From an uncultured Prevotellaceae bacterium (GTDB lineage: Bacteria > Bacteroidota > Bacteroidia > Bacteroidales > Bacteroidaceae): a stretch of 62,504 nucleotides of DNA. The notes beneath the pieces are model-generated. The model saw nothing but the letters and a program-made list of their open reading frames with translations. It searched no databases and was not told the origin of the DNA. This document shows positions 20,746 to 30,183 of the stretch, in pieces. The stretch lies in assembly GCA_902762325.1 (NCBI GenBank), contig CACWNV010000021.1:1-62504 (forward strand), read 5' to 3'. A program made the position numbers and the translations under genes. Positions within the stretch are counted from its first letter, which is position 1. Each line of letters begins with the position of its first letter.

Positions 20746-21909
20746 TTAATCTTTTTCAAGGGAAATAACAACTTCATCTATATATAATGTACTTCCAATG
20801 GCACCACAGAAGCTAGCACCTTCTTTACTTGATGAGAAAACAAGTGCCAAGTTGTAGCCATATTCTTTCAGTTTCTTTTGGTCAACTGGGGCCACATCTT
20901 CAAAGAACATTTCAAATGGTTTCCATTCATCTGTCGGTGGTAAAGAGTTTACGCGGGCTTTACTAACAATGTATTTACTGGTTAAGACGTCACCTCCATC
21001 AAGAACGACGGGATTACCTGCGTCATCAATATTTCTATAAAGCACGGCATAGATGTCTGCCTCATCCACCTTGCCTTTAACAACATTTTTCTTTTCATCC
21101 CAGTATTCTGCCCCTGGCTTATACTTGTAATAACCTGTAACCCTGAACGGTTCTTCTGGGAATGCATTATCTTTGCCCATCAAGGTAGATTCCAATGCAC
21201 CTTTTTCTGATAATGCTTTGTTCACATCAAACTTACCGATAAACAAGTTGCCTGCTGCAATGTATTTCTTAAATGCTCCTGCCAAAGGACCGGCATCTAA
21301 AGTCTGCATGCGGACACATTTCCCTGAATATCCATTTTCATCGGGTGCAGTTGGATAAGCTTCCGGAGCAGTAGTGCTGTTTCCCATTCCGAAGCCTTGA
21401 TTTCCTGTAGCCCATATATCCTTCTTTTCTCCATTCTTATCATACTCAAACCAAGAATAGTATTTGTATGAGAAGATAGAGTTAACATCAATTAATTCGT
21501 AATTCTCAAAGCTAAACTTTAGTGATGGGAGTTCTGCCTCACGAAATTCTACCTTGTATTGCCGTTTCCATGCTCCATCCTCGGAGGTAACAGTATATAT
21601 CACAGGACCATGAGTGAAATCCTGTTCAGAACCATTGGCTGGTTCAATAGTGGCACCTGGTGTGATATTAAAATGTAATGGGATTTTGGGCAGAGATATT
21701 AAAGATTTAACCGTAAAGGTTATCTGACTACTACTGTAAAGTATGTTATCCTTACGCATGTCGGTTTCTGGTTGGAAGAAACAAGATTTGTACGTGTCAC
21801 CTTCAACCCATGCACTTAAAATGTCGCATTCTGTGTTCTGAGGTTCATCCTTGATACAGGATGATAAAGCAAGGATGATTGTGAGAAAAAATAATGAATA
21901 ATACTTCAT
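20746..21909 (-). CDS. PCMD domain lipoprotein (putative carbohydrate binding)
   Basis: The 387-residue product has a lipoprotein signal (LALSSC near residue 17). The N-terminal part (about 30-125) is an Ig-like domain of the kind that precedes PCMD domains in Bacteroidetes, containing ITPGATIEP and YTVTSEDGAWKRQYKV. The C-terminal part (about 130-385) shows features of the PCMD family: GKCVRMQT, GKFDVN, RVTGYYKYKPG, IYAVLYRN and a final LYIDEVVISLE. Structures of this family are jelly-roll-like and presumed to bind glycans. It probably sits at the cell surface. The region upstream contains an array of 22-nt repeats. Confidence 0.8.
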   Translation of the reverse strand: MKYYSLFFLTIILALSSCIKDEPQNTECDILSAWVEGDTYKSCFFQPETDMRKDNILYSSSQITFTVKSLISLPKIPLHFNITPGATIEPANGSEQDFTHGPVIYTVTSEDGAWKRQYKVEFREAELPSLKFSFENYELIDVNSIFSYKYYSWFEYDKNGEKKDIWATGNQGFGMGNSTTAPEAYPTAPDENGYSGKCVRMQTLDAGPLAGAFKKYIAAGNLFIGKFDVNKALSEKGALESTLMGKDNAFPEEPFRVTGYYKYKPGAEYWDEKKNVVKGKVDEADIYAVLYRNIDDAGNPVVLDGGDVLTSKYIVSKARVNSLPPTDEWKPFEMFFEDVAPVDQKKLKEYGYNLALVFSSSKEGASFCGAIGSTLYIDEVVISLEKD

Positions 21910-22028
21910 GCTAAATTAATTGAGTTATTGAATGAGAGTGCAAAGTTAATAACAATTTCTTAGAACCATGCATTTTTATGAAAAATGTTGCAAAACTATA
22001 GATGTAAATCAATTACTTTCCCCATTGA

Positions 22029-22138
22029 AAACATATTCTTTGCGATTTCTAAATGTACTCTTTACAACTCGTAAATGTATTCTTTACAACTCGCAAATGT
22101 ACTCTTTACAATCTGCAAACCTATACTTTACTCAAACT
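22029..22138. repeat. Array A: five 22-nt units with TTT-N9-AAA cores
   Basis: Five consecutive units with an exact 22-nt period start at 22029, 22051, 22073, 22095 and 22117. The three central units are nearly identical (AAATGTACTCTTTACAACTC plus 2 nt). Each repeat step contains TTT, nine bases, AAA, and the best copies are small palindromes (TTTAC, 5 nt, GTAAA). The array is the main content of the 254-bp gap 21910-22163, lying about 120-230 nt upstream of the PCMD gene start. It is not a CRISPR: there are no spacers. Confidence 0.85.
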
Positions 22139-22163
22139 AAACGGTTAGGTTCATCCACTCCGA

Positions 22164-23489
22164 TTAGTAGAGAATAGGTTGAATATTTAGGGACTTTAGA
22201 ATCCATTTCGCAATTTCAGTCTGACGGATAGAGTCTTGACGACCGGGTGTTACGCCTGCTCCATAGGCAATAAGTGTAGTTGCATCTTGTCCGCTGATAA
22301 AACCATGTGTTCCACCTTTTCGTTGAGCAACCACTTGTCCGGTACGATTGTTTGTTACCGATACCCCAACGACTGGTTCTAATGCCAACACAGCTGCTGG
22401 ATCAGCACCTTTGGCAATCAGTTCTTCTTTCTCGGCAATCCGGAAGAGGCTTCGTTCGTTTGTCGGGAGATTATCGAGTAGTCGTCGGATTTGCCGCAAT
22501 GTCTTCTTGTCGTTATGCTTGCGAAGATAGAGGAAACTGGTGTTGCCTCCAGCATAGAAACACGCTTTCCATTCACCACCGGGTTTCTCGCTTAATAATC
22601 CGGCACGTGTTAACCATACATTAGGACTGATGGTCTGGCTATAGTCGCAGAATCCATGATCGCCTGTTACTATAATAAAGGTACTGTCAAGCCGGTGTGT
22701 CAGTCGCAGGTTTTCTATAATGCTTCCAACGGCATGGTCTGCACTACCCATGTCCTGTAATAGTTGCTGGCTTTGTGTACCTAACGCATGCTGGCTATAG
22801 TCGGTTGTGATTAAATGGATAGTCATCAGTTGGGGCTGATAATGATTCATCAGATAGTTTGCCATGGCAGCAGTTCTTCCGTCACGTAGAAAAGAGCCGG
22901 CTTGATATGTAATCGTGTCAAGTTTTCCACAAGCATTCTGCTCAAGTTCGTCAAGAATTCCTTTTGGCGTACAGGATGGCTTGATATATTCCATCTGGTC
23001 ACAACTATAGTCGAGTGACCAGAATTCAGGGACATTATAATCGATAAATGGGCTTCCAGTAGAGACAGGCCAGAAGAGAGAGGCTGTTTTCATTCCGGCT
23101 TCATGTGCATGTTGCCAGATTGTCGGTACGGCAATGCTATCTGCATACCAGTAGCTTATTCTGGCGGTATCTTTGTTCCATAGGAACGGGCGATTGTAGA
23201 AAACACGATGCTTGGCAGGCACTTCTCCTGTAACCAATGTGGTATGCGACGGATATGTAGCTGCAGGCGGAATACCGATAACCCGGTTGATACGCAGTCC
23301 GTCACGACTCATCATCTTTAAGAAAGGAGAAGGCATCATCGGGTCGTCAATCATTTCTGAACGCAGGCCGTCAATGGTTATTAGGATTACATAATAAGGA
23401 TTGTCCAGTGGCCGTGCCATAACCGTGTGTGTGATGATTATCGATAATAAAACCATCAGGAACCTTTTACGGATAATACTCATGTTCAT
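22164..23489 (-). CDS. Secreted alkaline-phosphatase-superfamily phosphodiesterase (NPP type)
   Basis: The 441-residue product has a signal peptide (about 1-25). The first metal site is ILITIDGLRSEM, the catalytic Thr is in PAATYPSHTTLVTG, and later metal ligands are in TTDYSQHALG, VTGDHGFCDYS and GTHGFI. This set is typical of ectonucleotide pyrophosphatase/phosphodiesterases, which hydrolyse phosphodiesters or nucleotide pyrophosphates; the substrate here is unknown. It starts 19 nt after the SusD gene, so it is the third gene of a SusC-SusD-phosphodiesterase operon and probably acts on the imported ligand in the periplasm or at the surface. Confidence 0.87.
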   Translation of the reverse strand: MNMSIIRKRFLMVLLSIIITHTVMARPLDNPYYVILITIDGLRSEMIDDPMMPSPFLKMMSRDGLRINRVIGIPPAATYPSHTTLVTGEVPAKHRVFYNRPFLWNKDTARISYWYADSIAVPTIWQHAHEAGMKTASLFWPVSTGSPFIDYNVPEFWSLDYSCDQMEYIKPSCTPKGILDELEQNACGKLDTITYQAGSFLRDGRTAAMANYLMNHYQPQLMTIHLITTDYSQHALGTQSQQLLQDMGSADHAVGSIIENLRLTHRLDSTFIIVTGDHGFCDYSQTISPNVWLTRAGLLSEKPGGEWKACFYAGGNTSFLYLRKHNDKKTLRQIRRLLDNLPTNERSLFRIAEKEELIAKGADPAAVLALEPVVGVSVTNNRTGQVVAQRKGGTHGFISGQDATTLIAYGAGVTPGRQDSIRQTEIAKWILKSLNIQPILY

Positions 23490-23508
23490 ACTCCTAATTG
23501 TTTAATAG

Positions 23509-24930
23509 TTATTCAAAAGGAACCACATCAGCAGAATGAGAGTTCTCAACGATTAATCGGTTCATGTTGTATTTGATGGTGACGGTCTTATCCTCCTTAT
23601 TTATAATAAAGTCATCCATTCCACCATTCTTCGGTACAAAAGCAGGTATCCATGCTTCTGTGTATTGTGCCCCATTGGATACATGGGCAGCTTCGACTTC
23701 GCACAGAGGAAGACGAATACCTAAGTCGGCAGGACGTCGCCCCTCTGCAAAGAAGATTTCCTGACGCATCAGGTAAACCAGTTCTAATGCACTGTCATGA
23801 GTATTGACACCATCAATCATCGCCTGTGTCACAGAGGTTCCGGAGATGTAAGGAATTGAAATCAGGAATGGGGGACGACGATCTATTATCAGTCCTGCCC
23901 GAAGTGAGTCGGTTGAAGAGGCTTGCACCAGAAAAGTAGGGTCATTCGGGTATGTTTTCAGACCTCCATTGTAGCGACCTTCAAGCTGGTCGTTAATCTC
24001 TTTTTGTATCGGGCGGTTCTTAACGATTCTCAATAAAGCTGATAGCTGGGCTTTAGCCTCAGATAGTTTGTTCTCTGCCAACGCTGCTTCGGCAAGAATG
24101 AGATAGTTTTCTTCTGCTTTAGCAATTGTAATAGGACACTGGTCAGTGCTATTCAACTGAAAGTATTTAGGGTCGAGAAAGTCAAGGCGGGGGAGAGGTT
24201 GGAACCAGTCGCTCCATATTGCTTCCTGAGCGCGGTTAAGCACACCATTCTTATTGTCAAATTGAACTTGACGATAGAAAGTGTTGGATATGGATAATGC
24301 TGAACGGGCATGGTTTACAGCAAGTTCACGATTGCCCAAACGGTATGCAGCTCTGGCATATAAAGTGTGTATGAAAGCACGGTCCTCATTATTTTGTGCC
24401 AATGGAAGCGCTTCGTCGAGTACCGTCATAGCTTTCTTTAATTGTTCTTCCCATTCTACGACTTCTCCACCATTCTCAACTGGAAGTGCCCGGAAAAAGT
24501 CACCGGCAAGCAGGAATGAATAAGCCTTGATGTAAAGTAAGTGGAAGCGGTCTGCATCTGTAGTGTTCGGGTCTGCAGATGCGACCTTTGTCAACCCATA
24601 GTCAGCCATTTCGCGTAAGGCGCCCACATGTCTTTGTAGATTGGTGACATCGGCATCGGTGTAGAGCAGTTGTGGTATATCGAAAACCTTACTTGAGCGT
24701 GTGTAATTATTAAAGTAGTTATCCGAAAGAATCTCCATCAGTTCCACAAAGTCGGACATGTGGAGTGCAAATTCTTTTTCTGTTCCGTTAACCCATGTTT
24801 CCATCGGATTGTCAGAATCAAGAAATGAAGACTCATCAACATTAGGATTGATGATTTCATCTGGAGTAACCAAACTGCAGCTGACCAAAAAGAATGCAGC
24901 TATTAACATGAAAAAATATCTCAGTTTCAT
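23509..24930 (-). CDS. SusD/RagB-like nutrient-binding lipoprotein
   Basis: The product from MKLRYFFMLIAAFFLVSC is 473 residues with a clear lipobox (LVSC). The middle contains TPR-like helices (HTLYARAAYRLGNRELAVNHA, NYLILAEAALAENKLSEAKAQL) typical of SusD, and the C-terminal part has YLMRQEIFFAEGRRPADLGIRLP, the usual late SusD motif. SusD lipoproteins cap a SusC barrel at the cell surface and capture the ligand. The frame extends 9 codons upstream, but the ATG at 24930 gives the correct signal peptide. It lies 33 nt after the SusC stop. Confidence 0.9.
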   Translation of the reverse strand: MKLRYFFMLIAAFFLVSCSLVTPDEIINPNVDESSFLDSDNPMETWVNGTEKEFALHMSDFVELMEILSDNYFNNYTRSSKVFDIPQLLYTDADVTNLQRHVGALREMADYGLTKVASADPNTTDADRFHLLYIKAYSFLLAGDFFRALPVENGGEVVEWEEQLKKAMTVLDEALPLAQNNEDRAFIHTLYARAAYRLGNRELAVNHARSALSISNTFYRQVQFDNKNGVLNRAQEAIWSDWFQPLPRLDFLDPKYFQLNSTDQCPITIAKAEENYLILAEAALAENKLSEAKAQLSALLRIVKNRPIQKEINDQLEGRYNGGLKTYPNDPTFLVQASSTDSLRAGLIIDRRPPFLISIPYISGTSVTQAMIDGVNTHDSALELVYLMRQEIFFAEGRRPADLGIRLPLCEVEAAHVSNGAQYTEAWIPAFVPKNGGMDDFIINKEDKTVTIKYNMNRLIVENSHSADVVPFE

Positions 24931-24963
24931 TATTCTTCCTTTTCTTATTGAAAACATAAAAAA

Positions 24964-27708
24964 CTAAAAACTTACTTTTGCCGTAAAGACATATTGTCTG
25001 GGCAGACTATAGCTGCTATAATTCAGTCCACCAGTTGCGATGGCTCCTTGCGTTCGTGCTCCACTCAAAACGGCCTCAGGATCAACACTGCTACTCGTCC
25101 ACGAGAATGGATTATACACATTGAATGCCAGATTCAATTCACGAATGATATATTTGGGGAACTGGAACACATAGTCAATGCCGATGTTACGTATTTTGAC
25201 AAAGTCAGCTTTCTCCACGAAGAAGTTGGTGAAGTTCAACCATGACTGTGCTTGTGTAGTTCCACTTAAAGCAGCATCGGGAACCGCATCATCCTTAATG
25301 CCTTTGGCAAATCGGAATTGACGGTCGAAAGAATGGATATAAGCTCCAGTTTGATAGTCGCCAGTGAGATTGAAGGTCAGCCGACGCCAACGGGCATTAA
25401 TTGAGAAATTGCCATATACAGTCGGGATGGTGCGTCCCAGGTCTTGATTGTAAAGCGTTTCCTTCACCGTGTTATCAGCATTTAAAATCGTGGCAGTACC
25501 ACGAAGGAAGCCTACGGATTTTCCTTCTTCCACAACGGTTATAATTGTGCGTGAAGAAAAACCTCCGATGGCAAAAGGTACAAGACCTCCAGTAGAGAGC
25601 ACTTTATTGTCATTGGTGTTGATAGACGTCCGACAGCTCAGTCCCCATTCTCTTGTGTTGATGATATTAAGGCCGACGTACATTTCTATACCCCGATTTC
25701 GTATTCTGCCAATGTTTGCAAGATATGAACTGCTCTGACCTGATGAAGGTAATGTGGGTACGTTAAACAACGCATCTTTGGTAATTGCATAATAATATGT
25801 AAATCCAAGGCTCAGCACGTTATGGAAAAAGTCACCTTGAAATCCAAATTCATAAGAACGCTTCTTCTCTGGTCCAAGATTTGGATTGCCAATTTTTCCG
25901 AAAGTATTAGCCTGTTTGTCAAGATACGAACTCGTTTCGACGGTACGCATGTATTCGAAAGCTGGCGGGTAGCTTCCGGCAACTCCATAGTTAGCCATCA
26001 GTTTCAGTGAGTTCACCCATTTGTTATCAACCAGCTTCTGCATCCAGGGCTCTTCAGAGACGATGTATGACATTCCAATCTTCGGGTATACCTGCCAGCC
26101 TACCTGATCGCCAAATGCGGTGTTGTAGTCCATACGTAGACCGAGATCTAAGTAATAACGATTGAGTAATCCGAAGTTGTCTTGGAGATATGTTCCGTAG
26201 TTATGCAGTGAACTCAACCATTCATCAGCATAGATTGAACCGGCACCAGTCATGATGCGGGCACCATCGCGAACATTTTGTCCTTTATAGAAACTCTGAT
26301 GGTCATGACTGCTGAAATACTGGAATCCTCCTGTCAATATGTTGCTTATCAGTTCGTCTTTGAAGAATTTCCATTGTCCATTAAGCTCACCGGTAATACC
26401 ATAATAGTTGCGGTCATAGTTTGAGACACTACCTGCATCTGCAGTACCCGCAGGTTTCATCTGAGTATGGATGAGGTATCGGTTGGTCTCGACAAGTTTA
26501 TCGGTGTTATAACGATAGTCAAGTCCAAGCGTCGCATGGAACGTGAGGTTGGCAAGTGGAGTAAATAAGAGTTGCTGGGAAGTCTGAAAGCGCTTCACTT
26601 GCTCTTTGTGGTCTTGCATGTCCTCTGCTTGTGAGACGAACGACTTCATCATCGCATATTCGTATGGGGTGGCTTTGTCAATATCTGCGGGAAAATTCCT
26701 TTGTTCACCATTCTCTGTTAGATAGGTGAAGTTGGCTGCTGCGCTTCCTTCTGTAAACCAAAGACCGGTGTAGTAGCCTTGATTGCCATTTCGGTTACGC
26801 TGAAATTCATCTGCGACATAGCCAAAAGAATTCGTATATTTAAGTTTTGAATTCATCTTGATGGATGTTCCAAAACGAATATCGTATTTCTTCTGTTCGT
26901 TCCCATTGTGAATGATGGTTCCTGTGTTATGGCTCATGCTGGCTCCAAAAGAATACCCCATGCGTTCTGTCCCACCAGAAAACGAAATGCCATACTTCTG
27001 TTGAAAACCTGTTTGATGAAGTAATTCTTTAGTACGATTGAAATGGTAGAATTGTGAGTTGGCAACATCCCAGCCTATCTGACTAATCACAGATGCGTGA
27101 AAACTACCATTGCCATGATTCTTGGTGAAAATCTGGATTACTCCATTGGCTGCATCAGAGCCATAGAGGGTGGTGGCTGCTCCTCCCGGGACATATTCTA
27201 TATGGTCGATATTCTCCATAGGAATATCTCCAATGGCACTTGTAGCTGCTGTTTGTCCGTTGATATTGCCGTATGCATTGTTCATCACATTAAAAAGTGA
27301 CGAGCCTGTGTTCAGATTATCCACACGCACTCCATCTACGTAAATGACAGGTGTGGAGTTTGTGAAGGCAGAAGAAAGACCTCGTGACTTAATCATGGAT
27401 GTTGTTCCAGGCTGTCCATTGGTCAGAGTAATCTGCACGTTGGGTAATGCATTCTGCAACATCTGGTCAATACGACCTGTAGGAAGGCTTCCCAGGTCTG
27501 CAGAAGAAAGCTTTGTGATGTTAGAAGAAAGACGTCTTTTTGAAACAGCTACTCCCTGACCCGTTACAACGACCTCATCTAAATCTTTATTCCAAGTAAA
27601 TGATGAGTCAGTAGGGGTGTCTAATGTCTGTATGGCATTCTCTTTATCTGCCTTAATACCGATAGGCAAAAGAAACAATACAGTACATACAAATAATAAT
27701 TTGCGCAT
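24964..27708 (-). CDS. SusC/RagA-like TonB-dependent outer membrane receptor
   Basis: The 914-residue product has a signal peptide (about 1-20), a plug domain from about residue 45 (LDEVVVTGQG, IDQMLQNALPNVQI, SRGLSSAFTNSTPVIYVDGVRV, VPGGAATTLYGSDAANGVIQIFTK) and a large 22-strand barrel ending QYVFTAKVSF with a terminal Phe. The plug has the SusC-type box. Unusually for SusC, the carboxypeptidase-regulatory-like domain before the plug is missing: the TonB-box-like LDEVVVTG follows shortly after the signal peptide. It heads an operon with SusD and an NPP-type phosphodiesterase, so a phosphorylated ligand is possible; no glycoside hydrolase is nearby. Confidence 0.92.
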   Translation of the reverse strand: MRKLLFVCTVLFLLPIGIKADKENAIQTLDTPTDSSFTWNKDLDEVVVTGQGVAVSKRRLSSNITKLSSADLGSLPTGRIDQMLQNALPNVQITLTNGQPGTTSMIKSRGLSSAFTNSTPVIYVDGVRVDNLNTGSSLFNVMNNAYGNINGQTAATSAIGDIPMENIDHIEYVPGGAATTLYGSDAANGVIQIFTKNHGNGSFHASVISQIGWDVANSQFYHFNRTKELLHQTGFQQKYGISFSGGTERMGYSFGASMSHNTGTIIHNGNEQKKYDIRFGTSIKMNSKLKYTNSFGYVADEFQRNRNGNQGYYTGLWFTEGSAAANFTYLTENGEQRNFPADIDKATPYEYAMMKSFVSQAEDMQDHKEQVKRFQTSQQLLFTPLANLTFHATLGLDYRYNTDKLVETNRYLIHTQMKPAGTADAGSVSNYDRNYYGITGELNGQWKFFKDELISNILTGGFQYFSSHDHQSFYKGQNVRDGARIMTGAGSIYADEWLSSLHNYGTYLQDNFGLLNRYYLDLGLRMDYNTAFGDQVGWQVYPKIGMSYIVSEEPWMQKLVDNKWVNSLKLMANYGVAGSYPPAFEYMRTVETSSYLDKQANTFGKIGNPNLGPEKKRSYEFGFQGDFFHNVLSLGFTYYYAITKDALFNVPTLPSSGQSSSYLANIGRIRNRGIEMYVGLNIINTREWGLSCRTSINTNDNKVLSTGGLVPFAIGGFSSRTIITVVEEGKSVGFLRGTATILNADNTVKETLYNQDLGRTIPTVYGNFSINARWRRLTFNLTGDYQTGAYIHSFDRQFRFAKGIKDDAVPDAALSGTTQAQSWLNFTNFFVEKADFVKIRNIGIDYVFQFPKYIIRELNLAFNVYNPFSWTSSSVDPEAVLSGARTQGAIATGGLNYSSYSLPRQYVFTAKVSF

Positions 27709-28064
27709 CCTGTTCTTTTTACTTTAAAAATACTATCTTTAAACCCTTTTCTTTTTTAGCGTGCAAATGTCGCAATTTTTTATGAATAGGACAAGTTTTA
27801 TTCATATTATTTATCATATATCAATATTTTTGAACAATTAGACGATGTCGTAATGAATAATTCTCATTATTTGTTTTGTTATTCTGTTGTTTTGTTTTTT
27901 GGACCAAATGATTGTTATTTTGAGAAAAATAGGATATATGACCACGTAAAATGAAGGTGTGACACCTGTTTTTTCCTCGGACAATGTTATTATTCCCAGC
28001 AAATTATTAGAATTCCATTATGCTTCTGAATGTCACCGACGATTCATTGCTATGTACCAGGATT
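27709..28064 (-). other. AT-rich intergenic region with weak SusC promoter
   Basis: This 356-bp gap separates the SusC gene from the upstream oxidoreductase gene. It is AT-rich and I see no convincing gene. A weak promoter candidate on the minus strand is GACATTTG (27764-27771, one mismatch to TAnnTTTG) with TTG 20 nt upstream (27792-27794), about 55 nt before the SusC start. Nothing else recognisable. Confidence 0.3.
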
Positions 28065-29096
28065 TTAGGGCGTCCTTATCGTTTCTATTAGCTGATATGT
28101 GCTTTTTATTGTTTCGATGGACGAAAGGATGTGGGTTTCATGTCCCTCTACGGCATCGGCAAATGTTTGGATTTCGTTGAAGTAACCTTGAGAGTGTACC
28201 TGGTTATTGGGGAGCGTAGGCGTGAAGTTGTTGCGATTGTAGAGTTGTTCGATGGTCTTATAGTACGGATGTACTTTATCGAAAGGAATGCCGAGTATGG
28301 TTGAAGGACTTGCCTCGCAGGTAAGTTCATCCATCTGAGAAAGGCGGTAAATGCCCTTTGATGTACAGACCTTGAGAGATTCCTGAGCGGCTCCCCATGA
28401 GTAGTTGGTGGAGATTTCGAGGGTACCGGCAATATGGGGATGACGAAGCATGAGGATGTAGGAGTTGCTGGCGACCCGATGACATGCAAGGACTTCAGGC
28501 TTGCCGAAAAGATAAGTCACGAAGTCGAGAGGGTGGATGTATAAATCGAGTAGGGCATCGCCCTCTGGGATGGCTCCCGTAAGGTAATGGAGATCGTAAT
28601 TGACAAGTCGCTCCTTAATTAGTCGTTTCCATAGGATTTGAATGGCTGGTGCATATCGCTTTTGAAGTCCAACCATGACGGCTGGTGAGCCATAGAGCCG
28701 TTGAAGATCTATGAGTGTGTTGAGTTCGTTGAGTGTCTTGCAGGGAGGTTTTTCGATGAACAATGATTTCCCGCTTTTCAGTACTCGCGACGCGATGGAG
28801 AAGTGAATGGCGGGTGAGGCAGAAACGAATATCCCTTTGACGGTTTCATCTTCGAGGATGTCATCAAGTGAAGTGGTTGCTGTCACATGAGTAAATTTTC
28901 CTTCTATCAGCCTTGCTTTCCTTTCCGATGTGACACAGATGTATTTCAATGGTATGCCAAGGTAGTAAAGCACAGGATAAAGATTTGTCAGCGAATGCTG
29001 TCCTATGCCTACGAAAGCATATTGATATTGGTACGTTTGGGCGAAATAATGCTCTGTACGGAGACGTTTGTATCGGTTTATCAGTTTTTGTATCAT
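28065..29096 (-). CDS. Gfo/Idh/MocA family oxidoreductase
   Basis: The 343-residue product has an N-terminal Rossmann-like region (YQYAFVGIGQHSLTNLYPVLYY) and the family's lysine motif as FIEKPPCKT, then VGLQKRYAPAIQ and a C-terminal alpha/beta domain with HPLDFVTYLFG. The glycine motif is relaxed (GIGQHS), so cofactor binding may be altered. The gene overlaps the upstream radical SAM gene by 4 nt (ATGA, 29093-29096), so the two are coupled. Substrate unknown; sugar or cyclitol derivatives are usual for the family. Confidence 0.8.
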   Translation of the reverse strand: MIQKLINRYKRLRTEHYFAQTYQYQYAFVGIGQHSLTNLYPVLYYLGIPLKYICVTSERKARLIEGKFTHVTATTSLDDILEDETVKGIFVSASPAIHFSIASRVLKSGKSLFIEKPPCKTLNELNTLIDLQRLYGSPAVMVGLQKRYAPAIQILWKRLIKERLVNYDLHYLTGAIPEGDALLDLYIHPLDFVTYLFGKPEVLACHRVASNSYILMLRHPHIAGTLEISTNYSWGAAQESLKVCTSKGIYRLSQMDELTCEASPSTILGIPFDKVHPYYKTIEQLYNRNNFTPTLPNNQVHSQGYFNEIQTFADAVEGHETHILSSIETIKSTYQLIETIRTP

Positions 29097-30169
29097 AATT
29101 TCTTAAGATATTGGTGATAAGTTATGTGTGGGTCTTCAGTCCATTGGTACGGTCCATAGAACTTCTCGATGAGGCGTTTGGGTAGCAGTCGCTCTATGTT
29201 ACGAACGAGGATGATGTCATACTTGCGATGGAAGTTGATCCAGCAGCCGTTACAGTTCTTGGAATATAGACATTGCGTATGGCACGACGTCTTACCGTTG
29301 AAAATCTCGTCAAGCGTCTGACGGTGGATATTCCCCAGCACAACATCAAGGTTTTGGCAAAGCGGTACATCACCGTTGCTGTGAACGACGAGGCTGCTCA
29401 TGATACTCTGACATCGTAGTCGCAAATATCCGTTACGCCATTTGTCGTAGAGAGCCACAAAGTCGAAGTTCTCAGAAGTGGAACGAAGCCTCGCCCCCGA
29501 CCCCTCTCCAAGAGGGGAGGGGAGTATATAGCTTTGCTGCTGTATTTCCGTCGGGGGTGAGGCTACCATATAAGCCATTGTACCATAGATGCCGATGCGC
29601 ACGTCCACTTGATAGTGATTTGCCACATCTATAACGAAGTCCATATCATCAAATGAGTTCCATGGCGACAGGCAGAACATCAGCGACAGGGGCACTTCAT
29701 TCTTCAAGGCTTCCACCACTTCGATAACTCGGGCGTAGCCATCGCGCCCTCGCATCCGTTGATAAGTCTCGCGCCCGCCGTCGAGAGAGACGTACAGATG
29801 CCGGGGCTGATAGAGACGGACGGCATCTATGACACGGCGGGACGCAAGACAATTGGAAAGCAGCGTGTAATTAGGGTGATGTTCGCGGAACCATGCCATA
29901 ATCTCCGATGCTTGTGGATGGAGGATAAACTCACCCCCTTCCAGACCTACTGTGGTCTGTCTGGTCACGCATCGGCTTAGCATGATTTGCTGAATGTCAT
30001 CAAGTGACAAGTGTTCCACTGGCTTCTGCCAGATATTACAATGCTTGCATCGGGACTGACAAGCTGTTGTTGAGTAAATCATCAGTTGCGACAGTCTTTT
30101 GTGGTGAGGCCGCATGATGTTGTTCAGATAAAGATAGCCATTGTAGGCGTAGTCATAAAATGAATACAT
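29093..30169 (-). CDS. Radical SAM protein with SPASM-like C-terminal cysteines
   Basis: The 358-residue product has the radical SAM cluster motif CQSRCKHC (CxxxCxxC, near residue 39), followed by GLEGGEFILHP (the GGE region) and YVSLDGG. The C-terminal part has several cysteines (CQNLD, CHTQCLYSKNCNGC) suitable for an auxiliary Fe-S cluster. It is coupled to the oxidoreductase downstream. Residues about 203-227 (ending SPLGEGSGARLRSTSE) are encoded by a palindromic DNA element inserted in frame and are unlikely to belong to the original domain. The upstream region carries a copy of the motif shared with the sigma-fusion and lipoprotein genes. Confidence 0.85.
   Translation of the reverse strand: MYSFYDYAYNGYLYLNNIMRPHHKRLSQLMIYSTTACQSRCKHCNIWQKPVEHLSLDDIQQIMLSRCVTRQTTVGLEGGEFILHPQASEIMAWFREHHPNYTLLSNCLASRRVIDAVRLYQPRHLYVSLDGGRETYQRMRGRDGYARVIEVVEALKNEVPLSLMFCLSPWNSFDDMDFVIDVANHYQVDVRIGIYGTMAYMVASPPTEIQQQSYILPSPLGEGSGARLRSTSENFDFVALYDKWRNGYLRLRCQSIMSSLVVHSNGDVPLCQNLDVVLGNIHRQTLDEIFNGKTSCHTQCLYSKNCNGCWINFHRKYDIILVRNIERLLPKRLIEKFYGPYQWTEDPHITYHQYLKKL
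29488..29563. repeat. In-frame palindromic element inside the radical SAM gene
   Basis: Outer arms GCCTCGCCCCCGAC (29488-29501) and GTCGGGGGTGAGGC (29550-29563) are inverted repeats with one mismatch. Inside is a strong hairpin CCCCTCT-CCA-AGAGGGG (29501-29517). From memory, GC-rich palindromes with a CCCCTCTCC...GGGGTGAGGC-like sequence recur in Prevotella intergenic regions; I cannot verify that here. The reading frame passes through without a stop and contributes about 25 residues. Confidence 0.75.
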
Positions 30170-30183
30170 TGCTATTGTTCAAG

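Noticed and set aside
22029-22138. Possible CRISPR array
   Set aside because: The 22-nt units follow each other without spacers and no cas genes are present; the same holds for 36231-36362.
27959-28180. Short plus-strand gene between SusC and the oxidoreductase
   Set aside because: Most of it lies over the 3' end of the oxidoreductase gene and the peptide has no family features.
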